Shown here piece by piece: positions 1 through 8,209 of a stretch of DNA of 64,000 bases; the first letter of the stretch is position 1; each line of letters opens with the position of its first letter. Location: positions 1-64,000 of IMG/VR virus record IMGVR_UViG_3300042392_000285; one strand, written 5' to 3'. The notes beneath the pieces are model-generated. The model made no database searches. It was given only the letters and a program-made list of their open reading frames with translations, and was not told the origin of the DNA. This DNA is from a virus. The position numbers were made by a program, and so were the translations under genes.

Positions 1-25
1 TTTTAACAATTAAATATAAAGCAAA

Positions 26-1186
26 ATGGCTGATTTTTCCCTAACCACCCTCTTTGTTGTACCAGTAGGAAATACATTACCTAGCTCTGGATCAACACAA
101 GACTTAACAGCAGGTCAAGTAGGAATATTCCTAAATGACTATTCTGTTGCAACAGCAGGTAATATTGCTGCTGCCCCTTATTTTTATGTAGCTCAAGGTA
201 GAGTTAACACCTACTTACAAGGTTCTAAGCGTTCAGACAAAATTGCTGGATGTCCTAGTGGTAACTCTTGTAAAACAAACGTAACTGAATGGTACAAATC
301 TTTAGGTTGTCCTACTCCAGTGAATCAAGTAACTGATGTAGTTGACTTCACAGTAAAACCTGGTGAGATTGTAACATTAACTTTACGTGGTTTCTCTAGT
401 TATCTAAACACATTGTATTTCAATGGTTTCACTCGTTCTGTAACAGTTAATGCTCCATGTCTTGGATGTGGTGATGATCCTTGTACAGACGTTGATGTTC
501 CTGCTTTAATTGATGATCTTATCTATCATTTAGAGTTAGATGCTCCAGGTAATAACCCTGATAACATCACTTTAAATCAATTTTATCAATTCCAAAGAAT
601 TGGTAACGATTCATCTGCGTTGTTACGTATTACTGGTAAACCTTTGACTGCTTATGGACAACCTTGTGACGTTGCTGCATTCCCTTTTGAGTATGACAGA
701 TTCTATTTCAGAACTTTCATCTTCTCTGGTCCAGCTACAACTGCTGACTTTATTGTTGACGATCCTTGTAATAGAGTTGCTCAACCTATTATCACACAAC
801 GTTCTAACTATGCTGTTGGTACTTCTGCTGAGGTTCAACAATTAGAGAAGAACTTCTATAGTTACCAAGCTGGTTACTTGAAGCATCTTTACAGAATGAA
901 TGGTTACAACGAGAACTTTGAGTCTTGGGTAACTGATGGTCAGATCTATGATTTGTACTATATCAAATTCAATGAATATGATAAGAGTGCTTACCAATGG
1001 GGTGACTATATTATGGAAGATAGCATGGTGATCATTGCTGTTCCTGAGAACCAAACATCTGCTATCGAAGCTATATTAGTAGCTGGTTTAGGAGCTGTAG
1101 CTGGAGATACTGCTTGTATCACAACTACTAGCACTACAACTACTGTATGGCCTAGTACTTCAACAACAACTACTTTGATTCCTTAA
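26..1186 (+). CDS. Virion structural protein, candidate major capsid protein
   Basis: 386 residues, AUG start 25 bases into the window after an A-rich leader without a Shine-Dalgarno site, as is usual in Bacteroidota phages. The body is soluble, without a signal peptide or membrane segment, and has a mixed alpha/beta look. The last 25 residues are a Thr-rich tail ending in two Thr runs. It is followed at once by an intrinsic terminator, so it may be the last gene of an upstream capsid operon. Position and length suit a major capsid or tail-tube protein, but I recognise no diagnostic motif; the capsid reading is inference from position. The poly-Thr tail links it to the Thr-linker proteins elsewhere in the window. 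Confidence 0.7.
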   Translation: MADFSLTTLFVVPVGNTLPSSGSTQDLTAGQVGIFLNDYSVATAGNIAAAPYFYVAQGRVNTYLQGSKRSDKIAGCPSGNSCKTNVTEWYKSLGCPTPVNQVTDVVDFTVKPGEIVTLTLRGFSSYLNTLYFNGFTRSVTVNAPCLGCGDDPCTDVDVPALIDDLIYHLELDAPGNNPDNITLNQFYQFQRIGNDSSALLRITGKPLTAYGQPCDVAAFPFEYDRFYFRTFIFSGPATTADFIVDDPCNRVAQPIITQRSNYAVGTSAEVQQLEKNFYSYQAGYLKHLYRMNGYNENFESWVTDGQIYDLYYIKFNEYDKSAYQWGDYIMEDSMVIIAVPENQTSAIEAILVAGLGAVAGDTACITTTSTTTTVWPSTSTTTTLIP

Positions 1187-1212
1187 GAATAAAAGTAGCA
1201 TCATATTAACCT

Positions 1213-1260
1213 ATGCCAGAGGGTGAGAGGATATCTCAAATCCTCTGGCATTTTTATTAT
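1213..1260 (+). terminator. Intrinsic terminator after the first structural gene
   Basis: A perfect 10-base stem (ATGCCAGAGG at 1213-1222 with CCTCTGGCAT at 1242-1251) encloses a second small stem (TGAGA/TCTCA) and is followed by a T-rich run to 1260. It lies in the 82-base gap before the next gene, so transcription from the capsid side should largely stop here. No clear promoter is seen between it and the next start. Confidence 0.85.
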
Positions 1261-1268
1261 CAAAAACC

Positions 1269-1826
1269 ATGATATTAGATTTTTTAGTAATCAACACATA
1301 TAACACACAAACACTTGGTGTGGCTGATATATCTGTTTATGATACAAATCCACCTAATGTGAGTGCTCCTACTATGCAAATTACTGTTCCTGGTTTTACT
1401 ACACCTGTTTCTATTCCATTCAATGTGAATAGCTTTAATGTTTACAACTCAATTATTTTAGGATTAAGTCCATTCCCAGCAGTGACACCATTGCCTGATG
1501 GAATTTATTTCATGAAATATTCAGTTGCCCCAGCTACTACAAACTTTGTAGAGAAGAACATTATGCGTACTGAACTTATTCAAGAAAAGTTTGATAGTGC
1601 ATTTATGAAGCTTGACATGATGGAATGTGATTCAGCTATAAGAACCCAGTCAAAAGTAGTATTGAATAGTATTTGGTATATGATTCAAGGCTCTATAGCA
1701 GCAGCTAATAACTGTGCTATTGATACAGCCAATAAATTATATGTCCAAGCCAATAGACAATTGGATTATTTTATTGCAAACCAATGTGGTTGTACAGGAA
1801 ACAACTATGTAATTAATTTCCCTTAA
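1269..1826 (+). CDS. Putative virion protein with beta N-terminus and helical C-terminus
   Basis: 185 residues. Residues 1-90 look like an all-beta domain (alternating hydrophobics, many Pro/Thr/Asn, PDGIYFMKYSV near its end); residues 95-170 look helical and contain several Cys in a CGCTG-type ending. I do not recognise a named family. It stands first after a terminator and leads a run of closely spaced genes into the fibre genes, so a role as head or tail decoration, or as an adaptor for the fibre, is a reasonable inference. AUG start; the stop lies 1 base from the next gene. Confidence 0.6.
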   Translation: MILDFLVINTYNTQTLGVADISVYDTNPPNVSAPTMQITVPGFTTPVSIPFNVNSFNVYNSIILGLSPFPAVTPLPDGIYFMKYSVAPATTNFVEKNIMRTELIQEKFDSAFMKLDMMECDSAIRTQSKVVLNSIWYMIQGSIAAANNCAIDTANKLYVQANRQLDYFIANQCGCTGNNYVINFP

Positions 1827-1827
1827 T

Positions 1828-1974
1828 ATGGCAAACTGTAGAGGATGTGGTATGAAGGTGGGCTGTGGCTGTCAATTGATTAATGGCCTATGCTCAGCAT
1901 GCAACAACAAACTTAAAAACGCTACAAAAAGAATAAAAGATGTTATCACCAAGATTAACAGATTGTGTAGTTGA
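1828..1974 (+). CDS. Small Cys-rich (zinc-ribbon-like) protein
   Basis: 48 residues. Seven cysteines: CRGCG near the N-terminus, CGC in the middle, CSAC about residue 22-25, and one at the C-terminus. Two CxxC pairs separated by about 15 residues suggest a small zinc ribbon; the rest is a Lys-rich helix. The start is one base after the preceding stop and the end overlaps the next gene by 35 bases in another frame, an arrangement that suggests translational coupling. No function can be assigned. The coding call rests on tight packing, the in-frame AUG and the non-random Cys spacing. Confidence 0.6.
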   Translation: MANCRGCGMKVGCGCQLINGLCSACNNKLKNATKRIKDVITKINRLCS

Positions 1975-2215
1975 TGCTAGCATCCCTGCTACACTATTAC
2001 AAATTGATGAAAGATTAACTTACTGGGCAAATCGCCAGTATAATAATATTATCTTCTCCATGAACAATTATATTCCTGGAGAGATAATTGATGATTTATT
2101 ACATTACAAACAAATATTAACATATAGACTTTGTACTCCTAACTATGCTATGGTGTGTGGGCTTCCCACTACCTCTCAAGTGGTGAGCAGAGTTAAAGTG
2201 TTAATTCATAAATAA
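1940..2215 (+). CDS. Small protein of unknown function in the fibre operon
   Basis: 91 residues with no signal peptide or membrane segment. A predicted helical stretch (residues 20-65) is rich in Tyr, Asn and Ile, and Cys residues occur near both ends. The start overlaps the end of the Cys-rich gene and the next gene begins 9 bases after its stop, so it belongs to the same transcript. I do not recognise a family; an adaptor or chaperone for the fibre genes downstream would be a guess from position only. Confidence 0.5.
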   Translation: MLSPRLTDCVVDASIPATLLQIDERLTYWANRQYNNIIFSMNNYIPGEIIDDLLHYKQILTYRLCTPNYAMVCGLPTTSQVVSRVKVLIHK

Positions 2216-2223
2216 ATTAAACC

Positions 2224-3309
2224 ATGTCTTGCGAAAGTTGTTATAATGGATGTGTTCAGACAGTATCTGATGAATGTGTTAGATATACAGGTATAAACTA
2301 TGAGGCACTAGGTGTTGAAACAGGAGACAATTTAGTTTCTGTTGAACAAGCCATAATGAATGCTTTGGTTCCTTTATTATCAGGAGAAGGAGATGCTATT
2401 GCATTAAATATATCTTGTCCTATAGTTGATTTATATTTACCTGCTCATACACCAAACACTCAAGAGTTATTTACTGCTACAGTATCAGCTATATGTAGCT
2501 TACAAGCACAAATATTTACTATTGATGATATATTAACTATACTTAATGCTAATTACACAATAGGTTGTCTTACAGGAGTAACTGCTTCTTCTGACACTCA
2601 TGCTATTGTCCAAGCTATTATAAATAAGCTTTGTCTAACTGTCACTGATCTTGCTGCTCTTACACTTGATGTAGATACAAACTATGTTAAGCTAGCAGAT
2701 TTAGATGCTTTGATTGCAGCTTATTTAGCTAGTCAAGGTGGTGGTGGTTCAAACCAACAAAATTTAAAAATGGTTCCATATGTAGCATATGAATACTATG
2801 GACCATTAACTAACTTTGATGGAACAGGTGCAGGCTTAAATTCTGCTGGTTTCTATAAGGTAAATCTATGCAATGGCTTAAATGGCACTCCTGATAAAAG
2901 AGGACGTGTTGGTGTTGGAGCTATTCAAAATGTTCCAGGTGGTCCATTAGATGCTGCAGTTAATCCTGCAAATCCTGGTAATCCAAACTATGCAATATTT
3001 AATACAGCTGGAGCAAATACAGTGACGCTTATTGCATCACAGATGCCTTCTCACTCACATAGTGCAACTGCTACATCTGTTGGTACTATTTCCCCAAATC
3101 CTCATAGCCATAGTTATGCAGGAGTTCAAGCTCCTTCAGGACAAGGAGATGGAAGTAGAACTTCTGTGCCTCTAGCTAGAGATACTAGTAGTGTTAGTCT
3201 TACTGTTGATATAACTACAAGTGTTACAAATGCTAATACAGGTGGTGGGGCAGCTCACGCAAATATTCAACCTGTCATAGCTGCATATTATATTATGTAT
3301 ATTCCTTAA
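2224..3309 (+). CDS. Tail fibre with collar-type receptor-binding tip
   Basis: 361 residues. Residues about 15-60 contain the pattern YTGINYEALGVETGDNL followed by a helix, an anchor motif also present in the fibres at 3331 and 41297. The middle (60-170) is helical. After a Gly linker the C-terminal half (about 180-361) resembles phage tail-collar/short-fibre tips and microcystin-dependent-protein ends: a GRVGVGAI strand, the QMPSHSHS motif near residue 272, another HSHS pair about 20 residues on, and a closing AHANIQP motif. In T4 gp12-like tips His pairs of this type bind metal along the trimer axis. A trimeric host-recognition role is likely; the receptor is unknown. Confidence 0.75.
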   Translation: MSCESCYNGCVQTVSDECVRYTGINYEALGVETGDNLVSVEQAIMNALVPLLSGEGDAIALNISCPIVDLYLPAHTPNTQELFTATVSAICSLQAQIFTIDDILTILNANYTIGCLTGVTASSDTHAIVQAIINKLCLTVTDLAALTLDVDTNYVKLADLDALIAAYLASQGGGGSNQQNLKMVPYVAYEYYGPLTNFDGTGAGLNSAGFYKVNLCNGLNGTPDKRGRVGVGAIQNVPGGPLDAAVNPANPGNPNYAIFNTAGANTVTLIASQMPSHSHSATATSVGTISPNPHSHSYAGVQAPSGQGDGSRTSVPLARDTSSVSLTVDITTSVTNANTGGGAAHANIQPVIAAYYIMYIP

Positions 3310-3330
3310 TCTTATTAAACTAATTATAAA

Positions 3331-4950
3331 ATGGCTTGCAATCCTGGAGATCCTTGTTACAATGCTTACTATCATCCTAACCAAAACTGTAGTTCACTTC
3401 CTTGTGCAACCACAGCAGGTAATGTTATATATAATGGACCAAACCTTCCTTGTTCAGGAATTCACACTGGAGATAACTTAGACTGTGCTCTATCAAAAAT
3501 AGATGACGCTCTTTGCAATGGTGTTGTTGGTATTAATGGTACTTCTGGAACTTCTGGTTCTAGTGGTCTTACAGGCACTGCTGGTACATCTGGAAGTTCA
3601 GGTGCTACAGGACCTGGTGGTTCATCTGGCACTTCAGGTAGCTCAGGTGCTAGTGGTGCTGCTGGTTCATCTGGTACAAGTGGTGACACTGGTTCTAGTG
3701 GAACATCTGGAAGTTCTGGTAGAGAAGGTTCTAATGGTACATCAGGTTCTGCTGGTCTTTCTGGAACTAATGGTACATCTGCTTCTTCTGGTCTTTCTGG
3801 AAGTTCAGGAAGTTCAGGTACATCTGCTGCAGATGGTACAATGGGTACGTCTGGTACGTCAGGCTCAATAGGACCAGCAGGAACAGCAGGAACGTCAGGT
3901 TCAATAGGACCAGCAGGTACTTCTGGTACAGCTGGTTTAGATGGAGATAGATACCTATCATCTTCTGTCACATCTTTAACAATAGGAAATGGTACTCAAA
4001 CTTTAACTACTGGTACAGGATTAGCTTATAGTGTTGCTCAAACAATACTTTTGGCATATGATGGTTCTAATACAATGGAAGGCACTGTTACAAGCTATGA
4101 TAGTCTTACAGGTGCTATGGTTGTTAATATAATAGCAACAACAGGTTCAGGAATATATGCAGCTTGGACTGTAAACTTATTTGGAGCTGCTGGTGGTAAT
4201 GGTACAAGTGGTACTTCTGGTTCTATTGGACCAGCAGGTACATCAGGTACAGCAGGTACATCAGCTAGTTCTGGTACATCAGCTACAGCAGGAACTAGTA
4301 CAGGAACAGCTGGCACATCTGGAGCTACTGGCTCTAGTGGTGCAACAGGAACAGCTGGTACTTCTGGTGCTGCTGGTCCCACTGGCCCTCAAGGTCCACA
4401 AGGAGCTACTGGACCACAAGGTTTAACAGGAGGTCCTGGTCCAACTGGACCACAGGGAGCTACAGGACCTCAAGGAGCAACAGGAGGACCTGGTCCTACT
4501 GGTCCTCAAGGTGCCCAAGGTCCCCAAGGAGCAACTGGCCCTACTGGCCCAACTGGTCCTGGATTTACAACTATCTCTCCAGCAACTGCAGGAGCAATAG
4601 TTATATGTACTAACGCAAACTCTGGATTTACAAACTCAAGTGTATATGTAAGTGGTAATTCAATATATGCAGACTCTTTCTTCCAAAACTCTGACTTAAG
4701 ACTTAAAACTGTTTTAGGTGCTATTCAATCAGAAAATATAGAAACTGTAATGTATGCTTGGAATAATCCAGAAAGAGATACTAAACAACACTGGGGATAC
4801 ATAGCACAACAAGTACAACAGTTTCTTCCTGATGCTATAGAAGTAAAAGATGATGGTTTCTTAGTAGTGGATTATACACAAGTACATAGCTGGAAGATTG
4901 CTCAACTAGAAAAACGTATTGCTGAGTTAGAAGCTAAATTAAATAAATAA
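3331..4950 (+). CDS. Collagen-like tail fibre with S74 intramolecular chaperone
   Basis: 539 residues. An N-terminal anchor (about 1-68, with the GIHTGDNL motif) leads to Gly-X-Y repeats of the GTSGSSG type (about 70-205), a beta domain of about 80 residues (206-290) that recurs in other fibres here, a second repeat block that changes from GTS/GTA to GPT/GPQ triplets (about 290-410), a short beta region, and a C-terminal S74 chaperone domain from about residue 453. The NSDLRLKT segment carries the Ser and Lys expected for self-cleavage. The domain ends in a Leu/Glu/Lys coiled coil. The protein should form a trimeric fibre whose chaperone is released after folding. Its stop overlaps the next start (TAATG). 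Confidence 0.85.
   Translation: MACNPGDPCYNAYYHPNQNCSSLPCATTAGNVIYNGPNLPCSGIHTGDNLDCALSKIDDALCNGVVGINGTSGTSGSSGLTGTAGTSGSSGATGPGGSSGTSGSSGASGAAGSSGTSGDTGSSGTSGSSGREGSNGTSGSAGLSGTNGTSASSGLSGSSGSSGTSAADGTMGTSGTSGSIGPAGTAGTSGSIGPAGTSGTAGLDGDRYLSSSVTSLTIGNGTQTLTTGTGLAYSVAQTILLAYDGSNTMEGTVTSYDSLTGAMVVNIIATTGSGIYAAWTVNLFGAAGGNGTSGTSGSIGPAGTSGTAGTSASSGTSATAGTSTGTAGTSGATGSSGATGTAGTSGAAGPTGPQGPQGATGPQGLTGGPGPTGPQGATGPQGATGGPGPTGPQGAQGPQGATGPTGPTGPGFTTISPATAGAIVICTNANSGFTNSSVYVSGNSIYADSFFQNSDLRLKTVLGAIQSENIETVMYAWNNPERDTKQHWGYIAQQVQQFLPDAIEVKDDGFLVVDYTQVHSWKIAQLEKRIAELEAKLNK
3541..4560 (+). repeat. Collagen-like Gly-X-Y coding repeats
   Basis: Two blocks of nine-base-multiple repeats (about 3541-3940 and 4195-4560) encode GTS, GSS, GTA and then GPT/GPQ triplets, separated by a non-repetitive beta domain. 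Codon use varies between copies, so the DNA is an imperfect repeat, yet GGTACATCTGG-like units recur here and in the 41-48 kb fibre locus. Such stretches are natural sites for unequal recombination. Confidence 0.85.
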
Positions 4951-6509
4951 TGAGTTGGTCAGGCATAGCAAGTAATCAAACAGTTTCTTGTAATAATCTT
5001 CAGGATGGTGTAGATACTGGTGTATTTATTCCTACCTCTACTATTCCTGTAAGTCAAAAACAAATAACTAAAACTGAGGCATCATCTTATGTTGCCTTAA
5101 ATACTTCCTATCCAAGCTTTTCTAGTAAATCTGCTAATCAACTAGTTGTTAAAAGTGATTTGGATCCTCTTTTATATTCTAATAGAATATATGGAGTTGA
5201 TGACGTAAATCCTTATACTCCACCAGGTGTACCAACCTATGGAACTGTAATATATTCAAGTAACTCAGGTGTAACATGGTCAAGTACTACTGTTACTGGA
5301 TATAGTGTTTCTAGAAGTGGTAGAGGACAATATGTATTAACAGGTACACAAACTAATAATATAAAAGTCTCAAGTGATTATGGAGTAACATGGACAACAC
5401 GTTCATGTTCATTACCAGCATCACCTAGTTCAATTCAAAGTATTGTTGGAACAGCTGTTTCAAGCGATGGTCAATATATGTATATAATTACATATGGTAG
5501 TAACACAGTAGGACCATCTATATGTAAATCATCTAACTATGGAGTTACTTGGAGTGAAATTTACTATTCTGCTATTGGTTCTAATGAACTTATAGAAATT
5601 CCTTATCCAAAAATAGCATGTTCTGGTGATGGTAGATATATTACATGTGTTGTAAATAAACAAAATAACTCATTTGATTGGGGATCTAGAATAATTAAGT
5701 CTTCTAACTTTGGAGTGTCATTTAGTGTTAGTGGTGATTATAATTTAAAATATTGGACAGATGTAGCTATAAATACTTCAGGACAATATCAATTATTATC
5801 ACAAATGTCTAGTTTTGGTACAGGTAATACACAAGGAGAAGGAAGGATATATTTATCTTCTAACTATGGTGCATCATTTATTGAAAAAACATATGATCAA
5901 TATGATAGAGCACTCTATTGTGATATGTCTGAGAATGGACAGTATATGTTAGTAGCATTAGTTAATACTAATAATACATTAAATAAATTTTACTTCTCTA
6001 CAAATTATGGTGTTAGCTTTACTGTCTTTGATACAAATCCAAGTGCTCCAGCAATTGGACAAACACCAGGAGGAGTATTTGTTAATTCAGATGGAACTTA
6101 TGCATTGATAACATATATAGACAGTGCTCAAATAACTTATAACAATGGTATAACATGGTCAAGTTGGGCGTCACAATCTATTCCAACAGCTTATACTTTT
6201 GGAGGATTAAGTAAGTCAAGATTTCTTGATATTCCTGGTACCACTACAACTACAACATCTACCACAGCAAATCCAAATTATGATTATTATTTAGCAGATG
6301 AATATAATTGTTCAGGTTGTAATATAACAAGTACAAATGTACTAGTAGGATTTCCAACTGGAACTTCTGTTATAATAAATAGATTCTATGCAGATATAGG
6401 TGTAACTGGATTTGTTTATCAAATAACACAATCAACTAGTTCAGGTAGTACTCCAATATTACTTACTCTTCCATCTGCCACAACTTGTAATGGAGCTTGT
6501 ATATTATAA
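4950..6509 (+). CDS. BNR/Asp-box beta-propeller adhesion protein with Thr-linked end module
   Basis: 519 residues. Seven Asp-box-like motifs are visible, the first ending near residue 110: SSNSGVTW, SSDYGVTW, SSNYGVTW, SSNFGVSF, SSNYGASF, STNYGVSF and NNGITW. This is what a seven-bladed propeller of the sialidase/BNR type shows. Sialidase catalytic residues cannot be confirmed, so glycan binding is safer than hydrolysis. After a short poly-Thr linker (about residues 430-440) a module of about 75 residues follows with a CSGC motif and a Cys-rich end (TCNGAC), similar to the module at 44716-45108. The start overlaps the stop of the collagen-like fibre, so the two are probably made and assembled together. 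Confidence 0.75.
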   Translation: MSWSGIASNQTVSCNNLQDGVDTGVFIPTSTIPVSQKQITKTEASSYVALNTSYPSFSSKSANQLVVKSDLDPLLYSNRIYGVDDVNPYTPPGVPTYGTVIYSSNSGVTWSSTTVTGYSVSRSGRGQYVLTGTQTNNIKVSSDYGVTWTTRSCSLPASPSSIQSIVGTAVSSDGQYMYIITYGSNTVGPSICKSSNYGVTWSEIYYSAIGSNELIEIPYPKIACSGDGRYITCVVNKQNNSFDWGSRIIKSSNFGVSFSVSGDYNLKYWTDVAINTSGQYQLLSQMSSFGTGNTQGEGRIYLSSNYGASFIEKTYDQYDRALYCDMSENGQYMLVALVNTNNTLNKFYFSTNYGVSFTVFDTNPSAPAIGQTPGGVFVNSDGTYALITYIDSAQITYNNGITWSSWASQSIPTAYTFGGLSKSRFLDIPGTTTTTTSTTANPNYDYYLADEYNCSGCNITSTNVLVGFPTGTSVIINRFYADIGVTGFVYQITQSTSSGSTPILLTLPSATTCNGACIL

Positions 6510-6524
6510 ACCAATTGTAGTTAA

Positions 6525-7451
6525 ATGAAAACAAATAATGCTTTAGTAACATATACAGATTTAACCACAATGGGATTAATTCAAAAACCAGGAGCAAATC
6601 CTCCTAGTGGAAATCAATGTGCTACAAAAGACTTTATTCTTACAAATTATTATGCAGATACAGCTGCATTATCTGGATATACTGGAAATAGACTTCCTCC
6701 ATATCAGGATATAGTTCCACAAACTACACCATTTTTACTTTGTTATAATTTAACTATAACTAATAACTTGTATCCAGGTTGTAATGGTTATACAGATACA
6801 TTTGAGACTTGGACAATATCTCTTATTGATCAGTTTGGCAATGCTTATTATACACCAACTACTTTAACTTTTGAAGTTCAGTATGATTATTTTGAACAAG
6901 AAGATGTTCCTCCTTATCAAATAAGTGATACACTTATTACAAATCTTAATGTAAATGCAGGTCAATATCAAGGATTTGGACAATTTGGAACTTATACATA
7001 TAGGAACTGTGCAATGTCAGGTGTATGTGATGGTTCTTGTTATAGTACATCAACTAATATACAATTGATATCATCACCTCTTGGAATTAGTGGAGGTTGT
7101 TCTTTACCACCTCCCCCACCTCCAGGACCATGTGCATATACACAGATATTATTTTCAGGGGGATTTTCTCCCAATGGTGATGGTATAGATGACACATGGC
7201 AATGGCAAGGCAAAAGAGGTGGTACATGGGAACTTTTAAACTATACGTGTTATCCAAATGCAGTATGGGAAATTTTTGATATAAGTCAAAATGTTTGGTA
7301 TGCTAATTTTTCAGGAGCTGTATATGTTCCTTGGAATGGTAAGTACAATAATGTAGGAGTAGATGCTATTGACGGAACATATTTCTATAGTATAAACTTA
7401 GGAGATGGTGCAGGATTTAGACGAGGATTTTTAGTTTTAGTAAGACCATAA
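6525..7451 (+). CDS. Virion-locus protein with type IX secretion (CHU_C) C-terminal domain
   Basis: 308 residues, no signal peptide. The N-terminal region (1-60) contains an ADTAALSGYTGNRLPPYQ segment; a beta region follows (65-190); a run of six prolines (about 195-200) precedes the last 100 residues. These match the gliding-motility-associated C-terminal domain (CHU_C, TIGR04131/PF13585): FSPNGDGIDD at 214-223, a YPNAVWEIFD strand, VPWNGKYNN, and DGTYFYSINLGDG before a final GFLVLVRP strand. In Bacteroidota this domain directs type B cargo to the type IX secretion system. A phage protein without a signal peptide cannot be a normal secretion substrate, so mimicry, receptor binding or structural reuse is inferred. 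Confidence 0.75.
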   Translation: MKTNNALVTYTDLTTMGLIQKPGANPPSGNQCATKDFILTNYYADTAALSGYTGNRLPPYQDIVPQTTPFLLCYNLTITNNLYPGCNGYTDTFETWTISLIDQFGNAYYTPTTLTFEVQYDYFEQEDVPPYQISDTLITNLNVNAGQYQGFGQFGTYTYRNCAMSGVCDGSCYSTSTNIQLISSPLGISGGCSLPPPPPPGPCAYTQILFSGGFSPNGDGIDDTWQWQGKRGGTWELLNYTCYPNAVWEIFDISQNVWYANFSGAVYVPWNGKYNNVGVDAIDGTYFYSINLGDGAGFRRGFLVLVRP

Positions 7452-7462
7452 CAATAATAATA

Positions 7463-8026
7463 ATGACAGTATTAATAACACTTACCCTAGCAGGATCTGA
7501 TACAGGTCCATTCAACTTATACTCAAATGCAGATGGTTACACAACAGCATTTGAAACTGGTATTTCTAGAGCAGCTCTTATTGCTGGATATACTTCAAGC
7601 CTAGCTCCAGATGGAACTACAGAAGTTCTTGTAAGATCTACAGGAGTTTGTCAAAGAGACCTTTACTTAATTGTATCTGGAGCTCCAACAACCACCACCA
7701 CTTCTACAAGTAGCACAAGCACAACTTCTACGTCTACAACCCCTAATCCAGATGAATTATATTTAGCTGATATAGGACGTTATGCTGGATATGATGGATG
7801 TCCTACAGGTTCAATTTTAAGAATATTCTTAGATGCTTCTGACTATGCCTTATTTGTAGCCAATGGTGACTCGTTTGCAGGCCTAGGAGGAGGCAGTTCT
7901 ATAACATGTACAGCAATTGCTAGAAACGCTGTAGGTGCTCCTATCACTGCTTTATTCTATGATTCAGAGAATATATCTTGGAAGCTTATAAGTGGCACCT
8001 TTGAATATTATGAGTTCCAATGCTAA
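7463..8026 (+). CDS. Two-domain protein joined by poly-Thr/Ser linker
   Basis: 187 residues. Residues 1-72 form a compact beta domain with TGPFNLYSNADG, a GIS..LI.GYT stretch and a closing STGVC motif. The same pattern opens the gene at 17264, so the two domains are paralogous. A linker of about 22 Thr/Ser residues (75-96) leads to an end module (about 97-187) with several Cys and a final Cys. Last gene before a strong terminator. The shared domain is probably an anchor or capping unit and the end module an exposed variable part, but no binding partner can be read from the sequence. Confidence 0.65.
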   Translation: MTVLITLTLAGSDTGPFNLYSNADGYTTAFETGISRAALIAGYTSSLAPDGTTEVLVRSTGVCQRDLYLIVSGAPTTTTTSTSSTSTTSTSTTPNPDELYLADIGRYAGYDGCPTGSILRIFLDASDYALFVANGDSFAGLGGGSSITCTAIARNAVGAPITALFYDSENISWKLISGTFEYYEFQC

Positions 8027-8066
8027 TACAATTTTAAAAACCCTGTTTGTTGGTTTACAGGGAGTT

Positions 8067-8100
8067 CTCCTAGGGTTTCCACCCTGGGAGTTTTTGTTTT
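8067..8100 (+). terminator. Strong intrinsic terminator closing the first fibre operon
   Basis: CTCCTAGGGT (8067-8076) pairs with ACCCTGGGAG (8081-8090) with one wobble, around a TTCC loop, followed by TTTTTGTTTT to 8100. It lies 40 bases after the stop of the last fibre-locus gene. An outer partial stem (CCCTG/CAGGG at 8041-8062) precedes it. Confidence 0.92.
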
Positions 8101-8150
8101 AACTATAACTAAAAAAGTTATTGTATATAACCAAAATAGTTAACTTATTT

Positions 8151-8181
8151 TTGGGAAATTCAGAAATAGTTCCTATCTTTA
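8151..8181 (+). promoter_or_regulatory. Bacteroidota-type promoter for the tail/cargo operon
   Basis: TTG at 8151-8153, a 20-base spacer, and TATCTTTA at 8174-8181 fit the TTG-N(17-23)-TAnnTTTG pattern except for the last base. An overlapping alternative has a perfect TATTTTTG (8146-8153) with TTG at 8121-8123, but a 22-base spacer. Both lie between a terminator and the AUG at 8210. The 183-base gap 8027-8209 holds only this and the terminator. Confidence 0.5.
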
Positions 8182-8209
8182 CAATAATTTTAACCAAAAT
8201 AAACTACAT

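Noticed and set aside
3462-3971. Long reverse-strand open frames rich in Val-Pro-Glu opposite the collagen-like repeats (also around 42100-42627, 43266-43697 and 47637-47954)
   Set aside because: They are antisense to GTSGSSG repeats; triplet periodicity keeps the opposite frame open and gives Val/Pro-rich sequence. No independent start context or domain.
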